In this document: positions 23,428 through 33,784 of the stretch, piece by piece
Position numbering within the stretch: position 1 is the first letter of the stretch
Layout: every line of letters starts with the position of its first letter
NCBI GenBank assembly: GCA_021234155.1
Contig: JAJEKV010000025.1
Span: 3,933,773 to 3,997,772 of the forward strand
Length of the DNA: 64,000 bases
Direction of reading: 5' to 3'
Source of the DNA: Isoetes taiwanensis
Lineage: Eukaryota > Streptophyta > Lycopodiopsida > Isoetales > Isoetaceae
Position numbers and translations under genes: made by a program
The notes under the pieces: generated by a model
Databases searched by the model: none
What the model was told of the DNA's origin: nothing
The model's input: only the letters and a program-made list of their open reading frames with translations

Positions 23428-25560
23428 CTACTCTTCAATATCCTTTGCTGCTTTTCTTTTTTCCTGGAGTTCTTTTTTCTCCTCTAGCTTTTGTTGCCTA
23501 ACTCGTGCTGCCACAAGCCCTAGAGGTAACCTGGTCCTTTTCTTTTGTCTACTGTGTGCATCAACCTGAGGAGGTTGTTCAACTACTGCAGGAGCAGCAA
23601 GCTTATCAACTACTGTAGGAGCAACAGCTGCCAATGCTAGTGAAATAAGGGCATTCTCTGCCATAATAGGATCTAATGTTTCTGCTGCAACTGGATTATT
23701 TGGTGCATCTCCAACTGAATTATTAGCTGCTGTGCTTAAATTTGGTACATCTGCATTATATTCTGTAGCTACAACCTGTTGTTGGATCATCTCATTTGCT
23801 TCTAACTGATCTGCAAAAGGATTTGGAGCAACAACAGATGCATTGAAAGGCCAGATACCTAATTTACATGCATATGAAGTATGAGACTCAAATCAATAAA
23901 AGTAAATGCTTTTAATCAAATGTAAGTATGGACATACCCGTTTTAGAGAAACCAGAAGTAATATTAGATGAGGTCAACTATCCTGCAAGGATTGAGAAAT
24001 CAGTGTTGCTAAATCTTCTTTTGCTGGCTCCTTCTTCTCTTTCCCAATTTGCAAGTGCATAAATCTAGCCCTGTTATTTCTGAAATGGTACTTAAAAGAA
24101 GAGAAACAAGCAACAAACATGGTATTATAACCTTCTCTATGAGAGCGGAGAGAGGAGAGAGAAAGATTAGATTCATCTGAAGTTTATATGATGTATGTGG
24201 GGGAAGTTGGAGTATGTGGAGACTCATCTCCTTTGCCTTCTGAATTGTTGCAGTATTGACATGTGAGCCATGTCCATCACACACTAATAAGTGTGGTCTT
24301 TCCAAATTGATACCACCTGGAACATTTTTTTTTAAAGTGATCCAACCAAGCATGGAAGAGTACATCAGTTATCCATGCTTTTTCCTGGAAAGACATTATA
24401 GCTCCAGGTTCACAACCCAAAAGCAAGTCAGAATCCCTCAACCTCTTTCCTTTAAACACATACAAGTTATGAATTTTTTCCCCTTGTGCATTCACGCAGC
24501 ATAAAACAGTGAGCCATTCTCTATTTGTAGGGATAGTTTCAGTAACATTTCTCATGCCCTTCTTTGCAATTACTCTCAAGCCGTTTCTATGCCCTGCTTG
24601 AACACCAATTTCATCACAATTCCATACACGAGAGGCATCAAAGCTCAGGCTGTCATAAATAGATTTAAGGGTGGAAAAGAAATTTGACAAGTTGGAGCTC
24701 GTAACAGCCCTCATTCTTGACACCTCTACACATTGAGTAGATCTTAGAACCACATCAGGATGTCTTCATTTAAATCTTTCCCACCATTTAGGGCCATGCA
24801 AACCATCTCTAAAACTCGTTTACTTGTTAATGCTTATTTCAGCGACTTTTTGCCTCAAAATGCCTAGGTTTACTGGCCTCCCTTCATCACACAACTAAAA
24901 GCACCATTCAACAAGGTATTGCTCTTCCTCAAGTGTCAAAGCTTTAGGAATAGAGCCAAATTTATTCTGACTCAGACCATAAAGGTGATTTTTAACTATG
25001 ATTTGAGGGATTCCATAGTGCCTAGCAGCTTTTCTAATGCCGAATATTCCAGATTCGGGTGAAAGCATGCTACGGTGTACCACTTTTGGAACCCTCAAAA
25101 GTACCTACACTAGGTACTTTTAAAACTTGTACTTTCTATTTTTTCTTTCCATTAAAATCAATAAGAATTTCTCAAAATAAATGCCAAGAACATGTCAATC
25201 TGTAGTATTAAGAGGATAACAATACTATTAGAGGCTAAAATGCATGAATCAACTCTTAGATTTGTAGTTGTTGAGTCATTTATGCAAGTTCCCAGTACCC
25301 AATGTTGGGTACTTTTCTGGGTAGTTTTGCACTCCCTAAAAAGTACTTTAGATGGTACACCCTAGCATGCTTTCACCCATTCAATAGATTCAATGGCTTC
25401 TTCTAATTGTTCTTTAATTCAGGCACCTCTCACATCACTTCTCACTCTCTTTTTTCCAACAGGCAAAGAAGTGTTAGCAAATTTTAAAGTAATAGGCCGA
25501 GATTTCAAAGATCTTCTTTGTCTAATGATATTAAGCTCAGAAGGTGGATTATCATCAGCT
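23428..25560 (-). pseudogene. pogo-type transposase, broken, with one probable intron
   Basis: From the 5' side: an N-terminal stretch ends in KEQLEEAIESIE just above 25382. The HTH resumes below the MITE as SGIFGIRKAARHYGIPQIIV. The CENPB-like segment has PKWWERFK-stop-RHPDVVLRST. The DDE core has RVWNCDEIGVQAG (first Asp) and LLVCDGHGSHVNTATI (second Asp). The region of the third Asp (SYKLQMNLIFLSPL) has lost it. A frameshift in a homopolymer near 24330 separates the first two Asp blocks. A 79-bp GT-AG intron (23937-23859) appears to interrupt the TGIWPF block. The tail is Ala-rich then basic (RQKKRTRLPLGLVAARVRQQ). Not functional. Confidence 0.85.
25057..25378. mobile_element. 322-bp MITE with 26-bp inverted ends
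   Basis: Both ends are inverted copies of GGGTGAAAGCATGCTA-(C/G)GGTGTACCA (one mismatch). ATTC flanks both sides (25053-25056 and 25379-25382). Taking out the element and one ATTC rejoins the transposase HTH coding sequence in frame, which proves insertion after that gene existed. Four-base duplications occur in several superfamilies; the TIR does not identify one to me. Confidence 0.85.
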
Positions 25561-25844
25561 GGAGGAGGATTAGGTGCAAGGGCAACAGTTCTGAATCATC
25601 TAAGAATCATGATAGGAACTGAAGGCTTCAGAACAACACTTGAAAAGCAAAAAAAAAGAAAAAAAGAAAGAAGGTTGAGGAAAGCAAATGGAAAAAACAA
25701 AACAGCAGGAAAAGACCAATCCAAATGGGTAATCTAAATGGCTGCATGTGAAAACAATGGAAAGTGCATCAGCAAATTAAAAAAGAAACAAAAAAAGACC
25801 ACATAACAATGAAGTAAAAACTCACAATAAGATTTGAACCGTAA

Positions 25845-25905
25845 CTTGAAAGCAATCTTATGCACTAAGGCAGCCTCTCCAATGACTTCCAGGTGAATGC
25901 AGCAC
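25845..25905 (-). other. tRNA-like / SINE-head-like segment
   Basis: The minus strand carries CGGTTCAAATCTTATTG (B-box-like) preceded at tRNA-like distance by GCCTTAGTGCATAAGATTG (A-box-like). No convincing full cloverleaf. Possibly related in type to the segment near 22.7 kb. Confidence 0.3.
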
Positions 25906-26500
25906 TAAAAATGACCTTCAAAGTAGTCCAAGAAACCTACCTGCATCCAAGAAACCTATCTGCATTATACTTATACAGGTGGATGCAAAAATCTCGCCAA
26001 AGAATGCGTGGAGGAAAGCTTGAACTCATCTGCATAAATGGAGGGAAGAAATGAAAGGCATATATGCTGCCACTTCAGTGATCCATCCAAATAAGGGTTA
26101 GATCTCCATCGAGCTCATGAATCTAGCAAAGAACTAGGAATTGGAGGCTTCCATGCCATAAATCCATCCACCATGGTTGTAACAACAAGAAAATTTCATA
26201 TGCAAAGAATATATATGTTAAGGGAATCAATGGTGTCAAGATAGGGCCTGAAATGGCACCAACAACAGTAAAACTTGCGCCATCGAGGAGACTTCAGGAC
26301 ACAATGAAGGATCATCGAAACCTGGTCGAAAGAGGCGCCATCGTGTTATAGAACCCTAGCCAGAGTGGAAACCCATCGCACCATTTAGGAGTCTATGTGG
26401 TCTTATTTGGAAGCCACATACGCCACCACGTCAACGCCAAGGGTGGGCACATCACCATTGGTGCTCCACCTCCCTTAGTATTGTAATCCAATTCAAACTC
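25906..26500. other. no gene recognised
   Basis: Intergenic sequence with short unrelated frames; no motif or repeat that I can assign. Confidence 0.5.
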
Positions 26501-26549
26501 ACGGTCATTGTGAATGTGATTTTATGGGCAGTTCGCAGGACTTAGATTT

Positions 26550-26870
26550 AGTCATCTGCAAGATAGAAAGCACAAAATTGGTGCATCTTGTGCTAATGTC
26601 TTGCGGGCATAAACAATCCAAGGAATACATCTGCAACATAAACAGATGAAGAGGGAAGCCAGGGATCGATGAAGAGGCTACAGAAGGAAGCACAAAATAG
26701 AAGCACGAAACGGGCACAATATGAAATTTAAATTTGTTCATGCACTTTTGATCTAATTTTTTCAGCAGAGCAAGTATAAAAACATGAATCAGATGTTACG
26801 AATCAAGGAGCATAGTTCCACGGGGAAGCCAAAGATCAACCAAGAAGAAGCACTGAAGTTTCAAACTTAG
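26550..26870. repeat. degenerate repeat flanking the second pogo-type relic (right)
   Basis: Same family as 21740-22060: shares ATCTGCAACATAAACAGATG, CAGGGATCGATGAAGAGG, GAAGCACAAAATAGAAGCAC and GGGCACAATATGAAAT. Same orientation as the left set. Confidence 0.45.
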
Positions 26871-26986
26871 ATTCAAAACTAGATCTAGATTGCCGATATT
26901 GACAGGTTCAACCAATTCCAGCTTTACGGAAGAGCATTGAAGCTAAAAAAAATCTGAAAGAATAGATACCGGACCTTGCCATGAGT

Positions 26987-27141
26987 GGTATAAATTTATA
27001 CCGGACCTTGCCATGGTATAAATTTATACCGCTTTTAACCGGCTGAGTAAGTTCATAACTTGATACGACGATATATAAATTTATACCGCTGTATGGATCT
27101 TTAAATTTATACCACGGTTTTGAACGATATAAACTTATACC
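26987..27141. repeat. palindrome cluster GGTATAAATTTATACC (5' flank of methylase gene, copy 1)
   Basis: Perfect 16-bp palindromes at 26987-27002 and 27015-27030, with variants at about 27074-27087, 27101-27113 and 27126-27141. They lie just upstream of the first recognisable exon at 27200. The same motif recurs in the intron at 28188-28345 and beyond the stop at 29055-29113. Confidence 0.95.
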
Positions 27142-27199
27142 GTGGCCTCGACTGACTCTAGCATTTATTGTACCACAACTGACCATTATGCATTAACAG

Positions 27200-28876
27200 G
27201 TGTGGGATCTACATGAAAGAATCTTTTGTATGTTCGAAGATGGTGAACTTATAGAGTAAGCCAGCACCGCTGGTAAAAAACCAAAAAAAGTTCTGAGACA
27301 AAACAAAAAAACTTGTGCATAGTACCATGGACAGAACTACAAGGCTTGAAGAGCAAAGAAATATTTGTGCGGCTCCTGGAAAAGGTTGTGGCAAAAGAAT
27401 TTACTCTCGACGAAATGGATAAGGAAGCTAAGGCGTACGAAGCCTTTACTATGCACTGTACTTATTCCATTACTTTCCCTGACAATTCCTTCCTGTTTGC
27501 AGTCAGAAGGACATTGTCACCTACCAGTCCGAGTTAATGAAGGAACTAAATTTAGAAGATTGGGAAGAGTGCAAGCTTCTTTATCCAACTTGTACCACAG
27601 ACAACATAATTCGAGAACACGTTGTGCACTTTAGTGGTTGGGTGAGTTTTGTGGAGCACGTTTTGTTTTCGTGCCTTCTCTTACTCTTTTTCTTATAGAA
27701 CAAGAAGAAAGGCCTGCCAGCAGGCTTCTTGAATCTGGTTCAGAGGGCCAAAGAGGAAAGGCAAAGACTGAAGGCCATCGAACAGGGCAAGCAAGTCGCA
27801 TCAAGCAGTTCTGACAGTGGTTACGAGAGATTTACTACCTATGGCCAGGACTGCTTGTACAAGCTTATTCATGGTGACTGCACTAAGATGGGGACTCTAG
27901 TGGACAAACAGAACTTCACGTTGTGCATAGCCGACATTCCTTACAGTTTTAAAATTAAAGACAACGCTTTCGACGATGAGGCTTTCACTCATGTACAAGT
28001 ACGAGCCTTCTTGGATGGCCTCAAGGATGTCACATTGTTAGCAAATTGGAGGGTCATAATCTTTCATTCCGACCTGCAAACAATGTCGGTGCTCAAACCT
28101 GTAGCAGCGGTCTGCGACGCCGGATTTGAAAACTGCATTTGGTAAGCTTTACAGTCGCTTACATTTCATATTTCAACAAGCCCCTGCTGTATAAATTTAT
28201 ACCGCAGAAGCCCTGCAGTATAAATTTATACCGCAGATGCCCTGGGTTTGAACATCATGGTATAACCTGCGGTATAAATTTATACCGCTGCTGCCTGGCA
28301 GTATGAATTTATACCATAAGAGCACCTGCTGTTTAAATTCATACCGTTTTCTTATTAAGTTTGACTTACCATTTCTTTTCTGCTGCCAGGCTGAAGACTA
28401 ACCTCAAAGGTCATGGTGGGGGTCCACGGTTGGTCAGCTGCTTCAAACACTTTCACATAAGCTACTACAACGCTGACACCAAAAAGACCATGGTGCACTT
28501 CAATACTCAGAATGAAAAGCCTCCTCCATGCAATGCATTTCAATTCCCTGCTGTCTTATAGAAGCTGGGAGACCCACAGAGTCAAGGTGCTGTGGTGTCC
28601 CACTACTAGAAACCCCAAAGGCTCATTAACAACCTGATACAATGGTTTTCACGCCCAGGGGACTGGGTTTTGGATGCTTGAACTGGCACCACAGCTATAT
28701 GCGCCCTTAAGCAAAGGCGTAATGTGGTGTCAGTTGACATAGATCCAGACAAAATCAGTTTCATCAGGACCAGAATAAGTTCCTGTGAATCCTTTCCTAA
28801 TGAAAATGAGGAACTGGGAGCAAAGAATGGTGCTAGGGATGTCAAAGGCACCTACACTGAAATCAGCCTCCAATAA
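27200..28876 (+). pseudogene. ParB/methylase family gene, copy 1: DNA methyltransferase part
   Basis: Four exons are inferred from GT-AG borders and from matching borders in copy 2: 27200-27434, 27503-27641, 27699-28141 and 28390-28876. Exon 3 carries YKLIHGDCTKMG and FTLCIADIPYSFKIKDNAFD, where DIPY stands at the catalytic DPPY motif IV of amino-methyltransferases. Exon 4 has HFNTQNEKPP, KPQRLINNLIQWF (motif X) and GDWVLDA-stop-TGTTAICALK followed by VVSVDID (SAM-binding motif I). This is the permuted beta-class order. Damage: a frameshift and stops in exon 1, and three stops in exon 4, two of them TAG where copy 2 has CAG. No ParB exon is found upstream. The likely role was DNA N4-C or N6-A methylation. 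Confidence 0.85.
28188..28345. repeat. palindrome array in methylase intron, copy 1
   Basis: Five copies of the GGTATAAATTTATACC family at 28188, 28217, 28271, 28300 and 28330, about 30-50 bp apart, inside the intron between exons 3 and 4 (28142-28389). Spacers share GCAGAAGCCCTG-like text. Confidence 0.95.
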
Positions 28877-29054
28877 CAGGAAGAAAAGATAAGGAGGTGG
28901 AGTTTGTAGATCTCGAACCAGTTGAGCTAGAGCCCGCCACGCACTGCTCCAAAGACTTTTAGAATCGAAGGTGTGTCTCCGGCTTTGTGGCATCTCAAGA
29001 AACAGACCTAAAGGGGAGATAAGAGCCCCCTGGGACTTGAAGAACCTCCCCTCA

Positions 29055-29113
29055 GATAAATTTATACCCAATTTATTGTGTTTCAATTTTAAAATGTCGG
29101 TATAGATTTACAC
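29055..29113. repeat. two degenerate palindromes beyond the methylase stop, copy 1
   Basis: AGATAAATTTATACCC at 29055 and CGGTATAGATTTACACG at about 29098 belong to the same palindrome family. They mark the 3' flank of copy 1. Confidence 0.75.
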
Positions 29114-29539
29114 GAGTAACGCTCTACTTATTTTATGACCTTTCTATAGAATGGATTGTATTATTAATTCAAGAAATTTCTTGAAGTGGAATCTATTATT
29201 CTGTCTCCAGCAATATTTAATTAGAGCAACTACCATTTATTTTCTACATACTTTATTCTTCTGTTTTCGTAAATTGCACTTAAAGGCATTTACAAATTAT
29301 GATGCAAAAGGACACACTGTATTTGCTTCTTTTTTAACAAAAATAATTTGTTGGTTCTCCAATGTTAGAGTTAACCACCTTAAAACTGTCTTTTTTTCTT
29401 CTTCTTCTTCTTTTTTTAATCACATAGCTATAAAAGTGTTACTTTTTATGAGGTATTCTAAACTCTAAGTGTATAACAATCTTTCCTGCTCCCTATTTCG
29501 TTTCCTTTTTGGATTTTCCAGAATTTTCAAAGGAATCTT

Positions 29540-30593
29540 TCAAACGCACTTCTTAAATAAGTGTGTTTCGTTTAAACCTTGTTCTATGTTTGACGTAAGA
29601 TGATCAAACTGTTCACCAGGAAAGTATGCAGTTTTGCAACTATTAGGTGGTGCAGTTGCTAGTAAACAATCAGTTGATACACTATTAACTATTCTCATAT
29701 TCTCTATGTGTTCTTCATACTCATAAATAGTATTAGCCTTGTTGCTGCCTCCCAAAAGAAATGCAAAAGTTAAGTGTGAGGCATTTTTTCTTCACATTTG
29801 CTTCAAGGTGCCTCATACAAATATGCATGTGGAAGGTCTGGAAAAATAGTTGGCAGCACCTCTTCACCAACCCTTTGTCTCTATCTGTCACAAAAGTAAG
29901 ATTTGAAAGCACATGCATGCCATCCTATAAGTGCTATAAACACCACATCCAATTATCAATATTTTCATTATCAACTATGCCAAGTGCAATCAAATAAAGG
30001 CCACCTATAGCATCAAATGGCCACCTGTGTATATCAAATGGCCAAGATATTTGCCTATTAAGATGGTGGCACAAATACTTTGCAACTAGAAAACCCAGCC
30101 AAGCGTGCTCCATGAGCAAAAACAATTATGTAGAAACAGCTTTGACTCTCTTCAAGTATAACTCTACTCTCTGGATAACTTTAAAAAGCTTTTGGGAATA
30201 CATGGTGGTAGCTTTTTGTATGCTCTTCGACGATCTCCATTGATAATGCTCATAGCCATTTATTTTACATTGTAAGCTACTGTGTATATTATTGTCATAC
30301 CCACTTCCCTTTGTAAATCATCTATCAATACTAAGGACTTATAATGTGTCCTTGAATTTTCCATGGTACTTCCGCCAACCAACTAGAGCTTCGTTGTTAG
30401 TTAGCTATTGAACTCCATGACAAGTATACTCTCCTAATGGACGAATCTCACACCGAGGACTGCCACCAATTACAAATGCAAATAAATGCCATGCACATCC
30501 TTCTTCCCTGCATTGAACTCTATATCTAGACTTATCAGGCTTAATAACTTTCAATTCAGTAAGATGAAATGGCATGTGCCCCGATTGCATTCT
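29540..30593 (-). pseudogene. MULE (Mutator-like) transposase remnant
   Basis: Starting at the 5' end (about 30593): FHLTELKVIKPDKSRYRVQC then EEGCAWHLFAF, the MuDR N-terminal zinc-binding region. Next comes WPFDAIGGLYLIALGIVDNE followed by NIDNWMWCL. Then VLSNLTFVTDRDKGLVKRCC, with the second catalytic Asp in TDRDKGL, and FHMHICMRHLEANVKKK. This order is that of the MULE DDE transposase. Stops and frame changes occur between blocks, and the C-terminal half is not recognised except for scattered text to about 29540. Terminal inverted repeats were not found. Inactive. Confidence 0.8.
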
Positions 30594-30599
30594 TATTAT

Positions 30600-32680
30600 G
30601 ATTCAACTACTTGCCTTTGACAATTTCCATAAAATATAGAATAGGATAAGATAAGATAAGATGGATAAGTGGGTTTTTTACGTCCTTGGGAATTCAAGGG
30701 GGTTATGGAACAGGTATATGCAAAGGACGAAAGCCCAAATGGAACTCAAGGAATAGGTCTTTTAACGTCAAAAAGGGGTCAAAAATCAATTTCATTAAAC
30801 TAAACCTAGTCATTTTTGCAAAAAGAAAGAGATTGTTGTGGCAAGACTCATTGTTGAATGCATCCAATTGACCCAGTAGACAAGAATAACTAATTTTACA
30901 GCACTGAAAACACTTTCATCGAAATAAACATAAAAAAGCAAGACTATGGCAAGAACTTACAGATGAATGCATGCAATTGCTGGCAAAAAAAATCTTCAAA
31001 ACTAGCCTTCCTGAAAATGAAATAAGATTTATTTTTTGAGTAATGAGATCCAACTATTCTTGGTTCCCAATTTTGGTTCCTCTTCGTGGAAAGGGTTGGA
31101 AATGGCACACACCGAAATAGCTATTTTTTTTTGCAATCGTTCACAAACAAGGGCAGTCTCATTATTTTTGACAATCTAGGGGCATTTTTATAAATACCCC
31201 AAGGCATTGCTATTTCTATAATTTTCCCTTAAAAGAATCTAGCCGATAGTGGACAATATACATGAAATTCTTATTTATTATACATTTTGCTTATTATCAG
31301 TGTTCCAAAATTCATCACGTGTCTTGAAAACATTGGACATAGGTTGCAATTTATCTGTCTTGAAAACATTGGACATAGGTTGCAATTTATCATACCTGCA
31401 TCGCATTTACAAATAGATTGTATATGTAGAGAGCCTCTGTCCATCCAAACATTAACAAACCATCAACACAACTAAGAAAATGAATGTGCAATTTTATGGT
31501 GGTGCCAAGTTGTAGAACCTTCCCCCAATAACTAGAATATGATTTCCCACCATAGTTGTAGTGTGATGTAAAGCTACGGTTGTAGTGTGGTATAAAACCT
31601 ACTGGTACTATCATATACGTACATGTTGCTTACAAACTTTCACTATCGGGTAAAGAATGGAGGTGGGGATCACTTTTCGTATCAACAAAACTCAATGCTT
31701 AGTGGGTACTTTCTGGGGATATTTTTTTTGTATTTTTGAAAATATTTTTCAATTATTTTATTCATATTTTTTCCCGAAACGTGTTAGTATTAGGGCTTGG
31801 AATACAAAATTTCAGCCTTAACGGGATTATAAAAAAGAAAGGGGGATAAAGATAAATAACATTCTCAGCACTAGGTGTTTGCAGGGATAGGTTCAATACC
31901 TCATATGCTTTATACTTAATACGTATGATTCGTATGCTATGACACTATTTTGAAGTACAATACGATAAAAATACAGCAAAAAAAGAAAAACGGCGTTAGA
32001 AAGATTTCGCTTACGCGAAAAGAACTAAAATGTTGGGGTGTTTGGGGGGTGCTTGACTGGTGCAAAAATCCCTCCCCCGCTCAATGCTTTGGCCCTATCC
32101 AGAGCTTTTTGCTTTCCCTTGCCTCATTCATGAAATGCGACGTTCTCCAGTATGACAAATGTTTGCTAAAGCCTCACAACGCCACGGATACTAGTCCCAT
32201 GTAAATGGATTGTTGCATGTCTGAGAAAGCAAAAAGCTCTCATGTGTCTAGTTAAGGTACAGGATGCATGAATCCAAAATTCTTTGAATGAAACGTGCAT
32301 TGATGAAGCAAAGGTAGTTATCATTATAAGATGCATGAACCTAAAGTCCTGGGAGAGTGAAATGCATTACATATGTTCTAGAAACGTTCGAGATCGAGAT
32401 TGCAGAGCGAAGGAAAAGGCACGGTAGTCCTTGATGTTGTTGAAATGCAGGCACATCAGGATGGTCTTAAATGCAGAGATAGGGATTAGAGAAGGGGAGG
32501 AGGAGGAAGGGTATGTTATGTTCAGTGGCTATCTAAAACACCTTGACCTTGTGAAAGGGGACACAGTGTGTGGTTATCTGTGTGAAAAGATGGTGTGGCT
32601 GATAACGGGCGTACTGAAACATGTTCACATGGCATAGAGGGTCTGAAATGTGCATTAATAATCCGAAGGAGACACCCGAT
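30600..32680. other. no gene recognised; contains a 36-bp tandem duplication
   Basis: A perfect 36-bp duplication beginning GTCTTGAAAACATTGGACAT lies at 31321-31356 and 31357-31392. Otherwise I see AT-rich sequence with short frames lacking motifs. The last part would include the promoter of the MYB pseudogene. Confidence 0.6.
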
Positions 32681-32738
32681 TAATTTACCAAACAAACAGC
32701 TTCCAAAATTAATTTACCAAACAAACAGCTTCCAAAAT
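32681..32738. repeat. 29-bp tandem duplication at the MYB start
   Basis: The unit TAATTTACCAAACAAACAGC (first 20 bases) ending TTCCAAAAT occurs at 32681-32709 and again at 32710-32738. The second unit abuts the ATG of the MYB pseudogene, so it lies in the leader. Confidence 0.95.
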
Positions 32739-33784
32739 GATGACGTGCGCCTGCTGCGCGTTTCGAAAAGTGAAGAAGGGCCTTTGGTCTCCCGACGAAG
32801 ACCAAAGGCTTACAGATTTTGTGTTTTGTGTCCAAACATGGCATCAAACGATGGAGCCAGGTTCCCCTTCAAGCTGGTAGTATTTCATTAATTCATTTCT
32901 GTTGCAACCGAATTGAATATGCGAAGCCCTTGGGAACGAATTCTTTTAGCAGGAATAGAATTAAAAATGAACAAGTCCAAATTTTTTTAATTCGTTCCTT
33001 TGCTTCAGGGTTGGAACGCTGTGGCAAGAGCTGCAGGTTAAGATGGCTGAATTATTTAAGGCCCGGGATCAAGAGAGGACAATTCTCTCCTGAAGAGCAG
33101 CAGCTCATTGTGGAGCTACAAGCCTTGTATGGTAACAGGTAACACGATATATGTATGCAATAATACGAATAATAGGTTATGTTAAAGATAATTAGCTATG
33201 TTAAAACTGCAAACTATGTAGAGTAACTTCTACAGATTAATTAATGGCCAGAGCTCTCAAGTATGGTATGGTCAAACGTGGTGGTAGAATTACACCATTA
33301 TGCTGTGCTAATATTGTGCATTATGCTGTGCTAATACTGTGCCTGTAGGTGGTCCTGGATTGCTCAATGGATACCTGGTCGAACAGACAATGAGATCAAG
33401 AATTTTTGGAACGTTCATATGGGTACCAGGAAGTGCAAAAGGACAATAACATTTGATCATGTTTCAAGCTACAGATTGGCAGTTCCATTCAAACTTGAAT
33501 TATGCGAGCCCAGGCTGCTAGAGCCACAGATCCAAACAGAGGCTCCAATGCCAGTTCAACAGGACAATGCCTATTCCACTCATTCCAGCCCAACTTCTAT
33601 GGATAACTTTGGATTGGATGATATGATTTTGGATGCCACAGTTGAGCACTGCATGAATTGGAGCCACATTTTCATGCAGCCTGATCATCTCTTGCCTTGC
33701 ATTGAAGAAAGTCTGGCTCACTCTGGCTACTGGGCTGCCAATCATTGTTTAGATATATGGAGTCCCCATCTGGATCTTCCATAG
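32737..33784 (+). pseudogene. R2R3-MYB paralogue with frameshifted first exon
   Basis: Exons 32737-32876, 33009-33138 and 33349-33784 share borders with the MYB at 18-19 kb. Exon 2 is again 130 bp ([33 protein letters not shown]). Exon 3 has [19 protein letters not shown] and ends WSPHLDLP-stop. Exon 1 is 140 bp instead of 133 because TTTGTGT is duplicated in tandem (about 32817-32830). This shifts the frame in the middle of R2 and leads to an early stop. Without the 7 bases the protein would be 232 residues. Exons 2 and 3 remain open, so the lesion may be recent or specific to this accession or assembly. Confidence 0.85.

Larger units (their letters stand above)
22880..25745 (-). mobile_element. 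second pogo-type transposon relic
   Basis: A minus-strand pogo-type transposase with N-terminal HTH, DDE_1 core and charged tail spans roughly this interval. I could not fix its terminal inverted repeats, so the borders are approximate. It belongs to a different subfamily from the element at 8.2-12.9 kb; the catalytic cores look about half identical by eye. It is interrupted by a MITE at 25057-25378. Confidence 0.75.

Noticed and set aside
27200-28876. Alternative genetic code or selenocysteine at in-frame stops of the methylase gene
   Set aside because: Stops of all three kinds occur at Gln, Asp and Cys positions without a consistent rule, frameshifts are also present, and MYB genes in the window use the standard code. 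Decay is simpler.
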